Positions 46,045-52,757 of a DNA stretch of 52,757 bases are shown here, piece after piece (position 1 is the stretch's first letter; every line of letters begins with the position of its first letter). The stretch lies in NCBI GenBank assembly GCA_037447655.1, contig JBBHKE010000243.1, forward strand, positions 1 through 52,757, given 5' to 3'. The DNA comes from Zygnema cylindricum. Lineage: Eukaryota > Streptophyta > Zygnematophyceae > Zygnematales > Zygnemataceae. The notes beneath the pieces are model-generated. The model did no database searches. It was not told the origin of the DNA and saw only the letters and a list, made by a program, of their open reading frames with translations. The position numbers were made by a program, and so were the translations under genes.

Positions 46045-48144
46045 GAGTGGACTTCCATTAGCGAAAAAGTGGGTTTTTTTACTGACGGCCATACCGTTTT
46101 GTACAGGTTCGTACAAGTTTTTTTATTTTCAAGGAAAACATCATTGCAAAAATGTCGAAGGTTGTAGGTGTAAATTCGGACCGTCGGATGCTATTATACT
46201 TTTTACCCGAGACGCCACGTCATTAACCCTACATTTTGTTAAGACCGTGCACAGGGAGGAAAGTTCTAAAAGGCAGAACGAGTAAAAAATGGGCCGCGTG
46301 GAAAAAAGAATAAAAAAATTGACGATGAGCGCGCGCGTATGTGCGTACACACCGCAAGGGCCACGTACCTTCCGCCAAGGTGGCTGCGAATCCGCGGAAA
46401 TCATAGCGTAACGCTCCCACCATCAAAGTTTGACGCCGCCTTTCTGTCGTTGCGTTTTGAAATTTTGGGTGGTACATTTAATGCCCTTTGTACGAGTCGT
46501 TAATTACGTCCGCTGGTGTAGATATTTCCTCTCGCTAGTACAGATATTTCCTCCGCTCGTACAGATATTGCGTTCAGACATTGCATTTTAAGATTCTTTC
46601 AAGATTTTAGAATCTAATATCAACCTACGTGTTACCAACCAGAATGAGCCGCAAAAAAAAAGTGGTTTACTAACGCGACCTAATGGAAGGCACGCCCTTC
46701 AGTAAAATATTCCGTAGATATTTCCTCCGCTCGTACAGATATTGCGTTCAGACATTGCATTTTAAGATTATTTCAAGATTTTAAGAATATAATACCAACC
46801 TACGTGTTACCAACCAGAATGAGCCGCAAAGAAAAAGTGGTTTACTAACGCGACCTAATGGAAGGCACGCTCTTCAGTAAAGTATTCCGTAGATATTTCC
46901 TCCGCTCGTACAGATATTGCGTTCAAACATTGCACTTTAAGATTCTTTCAAGATTTTAAGAATTTAATATTAACCTACGTGTTACCAACCAGAATGAGCC
47001 GTAAAAAAAAAGTGGTTTACTAACGCGACCGAATGGAAGGCACGCCCTTCAGTAAAACATTCTGTAGATATTTCCTCCGCTCGTACAGATATTGCGTTAA
47101 GACATTGCATTTTAAGATTATTTCAAGATTTTAAGAATCTAATATCAACCTACGTGTTACCAACCAGAATGAGCCGCAAAAAAAAAGTGGTTTACTAACG
47201 CGACCTAATGGAAGGCACGCCCTTTAGTAAAATATTCCGTAGATATTTCCTCCGCTCGTACAGATATTGCGTTCAGACATTGCATTTTAAGATTATTTCA
47301 AGATTTTAAGAATCTAATATCAACCTACGTGTTACCAACCAGAATGAGCCGCAAAGAAAAAGTGGTTTACTAACGCGACCTAATGGAAGGCACGCTCTTC
47401 AGTAAAATATTCCGTAGATATTTCCTCCGCTCGTACAAATATTGCGTTCAGACATTGCATTTAAGATTATTTCAAGATTTTAAGAATCTAATATCAATCT
47501 ACGTGTTACCAACCAGAATGAGCCGCAAAGAAAAAGTGGTTTACTAACGCGACCTAATGGAAGGCACGCCCTTCAGTAAAATATTCCGTAGATATTTCCT
47601 CCGCTCGTACAGATATTGCGTTCAAACATTGCATTTTAAGATTCTTTCAAGATTTTAAGAATCTAATATCAACCTACGTGTTACCAACCAGAATGAGCCT
47701 CAAAAAAAAAATGGTTTTCTAACGCGACCTAATGGAAGGCACGCCCTTCAGTAAAATATTCTGTAGATATTTCCTCCGCTCGTACAGATATTGCGTTCAG
47801 ACATTGCACTTTAAGATTCTTTCAAGTTTTTAAGAATTTAATATTAACCTACGTGTTACCAACCAGAATGAGCCGCAAAAAAAAAGTGGTTTACTAACGC
47901 GACCTCATGGAAGGCACGCCCTTCAGTAAAATATTCCGTAGATATTTCCTCCGCTCGTACAGATATTGCGTTCAGACATTGCACTTTAAGATTCTTTCAA
48001 GATTTTAAGAATATAATATAAACCTACGTGTTACCAACCAAAATGAGCCGCAAAAAAAAAGTGGTTTACTAACGCGACCAAATGGAAGGCACGCCCTCCA
48101 GTAAAATATTCACAATTACTGAGACGCCTAATGGAAGTCCACCC
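46045..48144. mobile_element. TTA-flanked TIR element, 2.1 kb, carrying a tandem array
   Basis: TTA lies at 46042-46044 and 48145-48147. The left end reads GAGTGGACTTCCATTAGCG and the reverse complement of the right end reads GGGTGGACTTCCATTAGGCG. The subterminal 'aaaagtgggttttttt-act' matches elements A and B near 10.3-11.8 kb. Three quarters of the interior is a tandem array. No transposase. TTA and GGG-type ends fit a PIF/Harbinger-like non-autonomous element. Confidence 0.8.
46537..48112. repeat. Nine tandem units of about 175 bp
   Basis: The unit starts 'gtagatatttcctccgctcg' and passes 'acattgcattttaagatt', 'cctacgtgttaccaaccaga', 'atgagccgcaaa', 'gtggtttactaacgcgacc' and 'taatggaaggcacgcccttc'. 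Starts are at about 46539, 46714, 46889, 47064, 47239, 47414, 47588, 47763 and 47938, i.e. 175 bp each (one 174). Units are very similar, so amplification is recent. The end of each unit (ctaatggaaggcacgccctt) resembles the terminal repeat of the host element (cctaatggaagtccaccctt). Confidence 0.95.
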
Positions 48145-48147
48145 TTA

Positions 48148-48954
48148 GGGTAGAATTCCATTAGGCGGTTCCAGTAAATGTACGGAAAATTCTACTGGCA
48201 GCGTTTACTGGAAGACTATTCCATTTTGGCCCGACTATTCCATTTTGGTTGGCCAGTAACAAACATTCCTCAATTATGATTGGCGCACATAGGTTAGAGT
48301 CCAGATTCATAAAATCTTAAAAAAAATCTGAAAACGGAAAGTCAAAAAGAAATATCTGTACGACCGGAGGTAGTTAGTGATTCGTACGTAAAGTTTGCGA
48401 CCAGATTTTGATTTTGAAAATGGAAATCAAAATTTCGAAACGGAATGGCAAAAAAACCCGGCAAACTTTGAAGGTCGCGGCATACTTTGAATGTAGGTGG
48501 ATGTCAGACTGAGCGTACGAGGATATTTCCAACTCACCTACATCCAGCGTGGCAGGCGGCACATGGCCTGTAGGACAAAGGCACATAGCCTGTACGACGT
48601 GTAGGCCTGCGATCGCTTGTTCAAAGTGGATTATTTTTTGCTTTTTAACGTGTACCAATGGTACACGAGCTTACCACGACCAGTATCGTACAACTCTCCT
48701 CGCGAGGAGAGTATTGTGACACTGGACGATGTGCGCGAATGCTTCGCGGATCTGAAAAAGTCTAATATCCAACGGCCAGGAATTACGCCTACATCATTGG
48801 AGCCTCCCGACAGCTTTCCAGTAACGATGTAGCTTTCCAGTAACGATGTTTCGGGTGACAAAAGAAATATTAAGGTACATCTTTGTACGGCTATGTACGA
48901 AAACGTACGGCGTCCAGTAACGAACCCCACTCTTCGTCTAATGGAATTCTACCC
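48148..48954. mobile_element. TTA-flanked TIR element, 807 bp, just upstream of the VOC gene
   Basis: TTA lies at 48145-48147 and 48955-48957. The left end reads GGGTAGAATTCCATTAGGCG and the reverse complement of the right end reads GGGTAGAATTCCATTAGACG: 20 bp with one mismatch. It shares its left TTA with the preceding element. The right end lies about 150 bp before the start codon of the VOC gene, so it probably belongs to that gene's promoter or 5' UTR. No protein inside. Confidence 0.88.
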
Positions 48955-49107
48955 TTAGGGATGATTCTCCGTGTTAATCTTCAGGGTGTTCCAATGTACG
49001 AAAACGAATCGGAAACTTTACGCCATGTACCATCTGTACCGTCGTACTTCTGTACCAGCGGCGAGCTTCTTTTATTTGATTTCTGTCGTATCTCTCCGCG
49101 GTTGGCG

Positions 49108-50616
49108 ATGGCGCCTCGGCTTCGGTCCATCCTTCTCCTGCAGCGTGACGTGACAGCTGCCGCGCGCTTCTATGTTAAAGGTCTCGGTTTGGAGTTGCTG
49201 CCACCTGTCACGTCACAACTAGCTAGTCTACGGGCGGGCGACACAATCATCAAGCTGAAACATGTGGACAGGTGACACCGAAATTCTAACTGAAAACTAC
49301 ACGCCTAACTCTAAACTCTGACTCGAAACCCTAACTTTAAGCCCTAACCTCACCTGAAACTCCAATATTCAAATTAAACGTCAAGTATTGACTTTAACTC
49401 TTGTGGGATTGTTATTGCCTGTTTTTTTCAATGAATTATGACCCGTTGACTGTATTTCTTGCCCTTGCTCTTACCGTAACCCTAATTCTGTAACTCTAAC
49501 ATGATCCTCAAACGTAGACTTACTCTGATGTCTGTCTCTGTTCTGAATTCAACCCTACGATTCTATCATTTTGGTAAGTAGGTGTATTTCGCCCGAGTCA
49601 ATTAATTAACTGACAATATTGTTTCAATAAGAAAGTTCAAACTGTACGAAACATAAAGAAGTCCTCTTAAACAAATATGTGCCTGTTTTATAAACCGCCA
49701 TTCCCTTGACCACCTGCCATAATGGTAACTGCAGCAATCTTTTGTTTCCTTGTTATGGAGATAATTTGCCACCTAATGATGCTTCGTTTGTTGAATGAGG
49801 TCACTCATATTCTGCCTCAAGGTTTTCTCTTTCCAGTGAAGCACAACTTGCGACTGGCTATTCTCCTTTTCTTACATTCGACGTTTCAGACCTCGATTCA
49901 ACTGTTGTAAGGTTACTTCAAATGGGCGCCATTTTAGATGGAAGTATCAAGCACGAGACACGTGGCAAGGTAGGTACAAAGGATATCTGACTTCTTAGCT
50001 TAAATCTCTTCCTCTTTCCTTCACTCACAAGTGGAGTTGTTTGGGGAGCTTTTCTTTTTGAAGCTTCTAAAAGAATGCACTTTCACCCGTGGCACACTGC
50101 TCACTGAACAGGAAAAACAAGTTTTTTGCTGTTTACAATTTATATGTGTTTTGTCAAAAAGCGTCATAACTGTGACACCGAGGGTACTTACATGAAAGTT
50201 GGTACAAATTCAGACTGTGTGTCTTCCACACTACCTCATATGTTCTTTAATATCGATTGGGACTGTGCACCTTCATTTTACATGGAGCTCACCTTTGTCA
50301 TGTTGTAGACTTTTTTTTACAATTATCGCATTTTGTACTGTAGGTGGCATCAGTGTACTCAAGTCTTCCAAAGGCATTTGGCAGCACATGCCTCATTGGA
50401 ATGGTACATTTCTCATTTAGCATGTAACATGGCTTACAAATAGGAAAACAAAACAAAAAACAAAAGCAAAACTTGGAAATGAAAACATTGTATGTTTGGA
50501 ATATAAGGCAATTACGATGAGTTTATAAAGGATTGGGTGGGTTGCCTACATGGCAGGCTGCAGCGTTGCGAGCACCGGATGGACACATGCTTGGTCTCTA
50601 TGAGACAAATTCCTAA
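49108..50616 (+). CDS. VOC-superfamily (glyoxalase/bleomycin-resistance fold) protein, 3 exons
   Basis: Exons 49108-49271, 49837-49969 and 50557-50616 (TAA at 50614-50616) join with GT-AG introns (gtgaca...ttccag; gtaggt...ggcag) and matching phases (2 and 0) to 118 residues. The order of motifs is that of a single VOC module: MAPRLRSILLLQRDVTAAAR, then FYVKGLGLELL (first beta-alpha-beta), SLRAGDTIIKLKHVD, GYSPFLTFDVSDLDSTVVRL then LQMGAILDGSIKHETRGK, and the closing strand APDGHMLGLYE, whose Glu is the usual metal-ligand position. VOC proteins include lactoylglutathione lyase and dioxygenases; plants have short single-module members of unknown substrate, which this resembles, so I name no reaction. 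The start at 49108 suits the family N-terminus, but the frame stays open upstream and an in-frame ATG at 48961, just outside the transposon end, would add 49 residues. Confidence 0.88.
49275..49525. repeat. Degenerate telomere-like CCCTAA repeats in VOC intron 1
   Basis: Immediately after the exon 1 donor the transcript strand carries 'ctaactctaaactctgactc', 'gaaaccctaactttaagccc', 'taacctcacc' and later 'cgtaaccctaattctgtaac'. The words are decayed CCCTAA/CCCTAAA units, less regular than those at 32547-32690 but in the same orientation relative to transcription. Confidence 0.6.
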
Positions 50617-51739
50617 TGTTGAATTCATTTCGAAACATCCATTTTTCTTAGACATTGTTTTGCCACTTTTGGATAATAAAGGGTGTGGGAAACGGGGCAC
50701 CCACTTTGCACCCCGAACCTCATGGCATTTGTTGTTAAAAAAAGGCGAGCTGACGAGAAAGATCTTCAGGTAAACTCTTGAAAATGGTCACTCAGGGATT
50801 TGGTTTTTTATTCGCTACTTCTGGCGTTAACGCCGTAGATAAATTATAGACATTATATGGAAGCGTTGGCCAACATGTAAGGATCTAGGTTATGGTTTGT
50901 AACATTGTTGACATTTTTTTTTTTACCGGCTTATGTCGACAGTACATCGTGCATCGCTATTTCTGTTATTGTACTTTTAGCCACTTCAATCGACTGTCTC
51001 CGAGCACACTTGTCCGATTTTCATTTTGAGACTGTCGATTGGGAGGTAAGAATCTTACATTTCTATTGCACCCATAATAATCGGACAAGTGTGCACAGAG
51101 AAAAATGAGTGTAAAGCCCAATAAAACATTAACTCTAGAAGCGAGTTACTGTGTAGCTTTCCTCCCTTCCTTTAGCTTTGGTTTAGGACCGTCTGAGGAA
51201 TAGTGTGGCTGATTGGAGGTGTAAGTGAACTTGTGACAATGAAGTCGTACCGCTCTAACAAAAGTCAATACATCTGAAGGACCCAACTATCTGAAGAGTG
51301 TTTGACAACTTGTGGACACTTCACTCATGTGTGGTAGCTTAAATTCCATCTTTCTGTTTTGACAAACATACAGGCCAGTTTCTGAAAGCACCGGAAAGCA
51401 AATGGCTGTCAGACCTGAATAGAATGAGAGACAAAGAGACTTCGAAAACTCATAGCTATTAGTTACTTGGCTGGTAAAGCAGGGGAATGGGCGAACGGAT
51501 GAATAATCTGAATACGCTTTTTGAATACATCATTTGAATATTTCAATGGAGGCAAATAAGGTTTTGTTATTTTCGTATATGGAATCTTATGTATTCTTTA
51601 CCTCATTTGCCTTTTTTTTAAGTCTTGACTTCATCATGTATGAGTACCAACAACCAGCAGAAAGTAAGTAAAAAGACTAATTTATTACTGCTTCTTCTAT
51701 ACTGTCTGCTCTATATGTACATTCTCAGAATAGCTTCAT
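50617..51739. other. 3' flank of the VOC gene, no second gene seen
   Basis: An AATAAA-like 'ggataataaaggg' lies at about 50672-50684 and could serve as a polyadenylation signal for the VOC transcript. The phrase 'tacatcgtgcatcgctatt' at about 50943 also occurs near 39985, so some dispersed repeat is present. No convincing exon. Confidence 0.4.
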
Positions 51740-52757
51740 CTAGTCTGGCACTATTTCTGAACCTGGCCGTTGACAGATGTAGTAGTCACGTTCGCTGACA
51801 TGTACAACAAGCTGCCCTTTGAACATCTTCACCTTGTATGGCGGATCCTGCATTAATATCACCCTCAGATGCGTTAATATCACCAACAATCGCAGAAATC
51901 TTACTTGAATAATCAACACACAATATGACCGCAGAATGGAAGAAACCGGTTTGCAAACAATGTAAACAGTCAACGTTCTGTTTTCTACTTGAAGTCTTGC
52001 TAGAGATGAAGGAAGACGTCAGGTATTTTGTCTTGCGAAGTAAATAGAATTGAAGAGCCCGTTCAACTTAAGCAGGATTATGAGCCCCAGAACCTGAAAA
52101 TGGTGTAGTTTATTCTGAAAACTTGGGATTAAGACAATTCTGGTATGTTTGAAACTCACCTCAAAACCTTTTTGGGTGATGCTGTACACCCGTTTGGCAA
52201 TGTTGTCAATGCCATGTCTTCATCAAGGCTTCCTTTCACTTTCTGTTTGGATGATGCAGATGTTTTCCTGCTCTTCAAGTCCTGCAAAAAAGCGAGCAAG
52301 GAAATCAGTATTGGCCTTTCTATGGTTGTTAAAACTACCATGACCATGCGGAAAATCTCGAGACAGAATTATTTGCATCAATTTTTTAGGAAGTTATTCA
52401 AAAACGTATGAAGAAAATTTTAAAGCATTTGACTAAGAAAATGTTCACTTTTGCAGGCTATGGATAGTTCATTGCTTGGAATTCAGTCTACTGAACAAAC
52501 CTGCTAATCTAGCATGCTATTTTTGGGTCCCCACAAAAGTTGACATTGAGGCTAGAAGTCAAAATGTCCAAATCGAGTTTTGATTTTCTCGATTGAAACT
52601 TTTAGTCACAGTTTTAAGTTTTGAAATTCACCGTGTTATTCATCTTTTGCATTCGCAAGGGACCACAACCAATTCCAGCCTAAAGAGCTCTTCCATATCT
52701 TCCACGACTTTCACAACGAGCAACAAATGTTTAGTCCTAATACACAACACATGCTCC
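51740..52757 (-). other. Probable exons of an unidentified minus-strand gene
   Basis: Two or three open blocks have good splice signals on the minus strand. A terminal block after ttaatgcag reads DPPYKVKMFKGQLVVHVSER then DYYICQRPGSEIVPD and stops at 51740. A block from 52281 (after tttttgcag) to 52160 (followed by gtgagt) is open as DLKSRKTSASSKQKVKGSLD..., but another frame of the same block reads DNIAKRVYSITQKGFE right up to the donor, preceded by two stops. A further open stretch lies at 52757-52630. I could not join them in one consistent phase, so the gene may have extra small exons, be broken, or contain sequence errors. I do not recognise the family. Confidence 0.3.

Noticed and set aside
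46537-48112. Regular 175-bp repeats as a possible CRISPR or rDNA-spacer array
   Set aside because: Units are contiguous with no unique spacers, lie inside a TIR element, and the context is eukaryotic.
50340-50420. Third VOC exon beginning VASVYSS after ctgtag
   Set aside because: It starts plausibly but lacks the closing DGHMLGLYE strand. The exon at 50557-50616 has it in the right phase with a better acceptor.

Overview
The window looks like repeat-dominated nuclear DNA from a streptophyte (plant-lineage) eukaryote. The evidence is genes with GT-AG introns, a plant-type mitochondrial 10-formyltetrahydrofolate deformylase, remains of a bacterial-type (organellar) valyl-tRNA synthetase, PIF/Harbinger and hAT transposase remnants, a solo LTR, and many small terminal-inverted-repeat (TIR) elements. 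A charophyte such as Chara would fit, but that is inference. There is no prokaryotic architecture and no CRISPR. One run of 757 N is present (26058-26814).

Only two genes look intact. The first is on the minus strand, 35316 to 27211: a seven-exon gene for formyltetrahydrofolate deformylase (PurU). I reconstructed it at base level; all six introns are GT-AG, all phases agree, and it gives 353 residues with a mitochondrial-like leader. The second is on the plus strand, 49108 to 50616: a three-exon gene for a 118-residue VOC (glyoxalase-fold) protein. A third, on the plus strand at 23282-24668, is an intron-containing but broken fragment of an organellar-type valyl-tRNA synthetase. The last kilobase (51740-52757) probably holds exons of an unidentified gene, but phases do not resolve.

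Layout. 1-4100: small TIR elements, including a Mutator-like one with a perfect 9-bp target duplication. 4925-6248: broken Harbinger nuclease. 7507-8313: 401-bp tandem duplication. 8889-16030: two copies of a Harbinger-associated element (the longer encodes a Myb/SANT protein, the shorter is a deletion derivative) with two back-to-back TTA-flanked elements between them. 16281-22746: minisatellites and a 4.6-kb array built from 7-bp GATCNNN units. 23282-24668: synthetase pseudogene. 26058-27175: gap and (GA)n. 27211-35316: PurU gene, introns loaded with simple repeats. 35498-39891: hAT pseudogene and solo LTR between 300-bp direct repeats. 40619-45480: satellites, an ATC microsatellite, and a 2-kb AT-rich array interrupted by a TA-flanked element whose empty site can be read in neighbouring repeat copies. 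46045-48954: two abutting TTA-flanked elements, the first carrying nine 175-bp tandem units. 49108 onward: the VOC gene, whose start lies only about 150 bp beyond a transposon end.

The two intact genes have no evident functional link: PurU is a mitochondrial one-carbon/photorespiration enzyme, while the VOC substrate is unknown. They do share one oddity: each has degenerate telomere-like CCCTAA-type repeats, in the same orientation relative to transcription, in intron 1 next to an exon.
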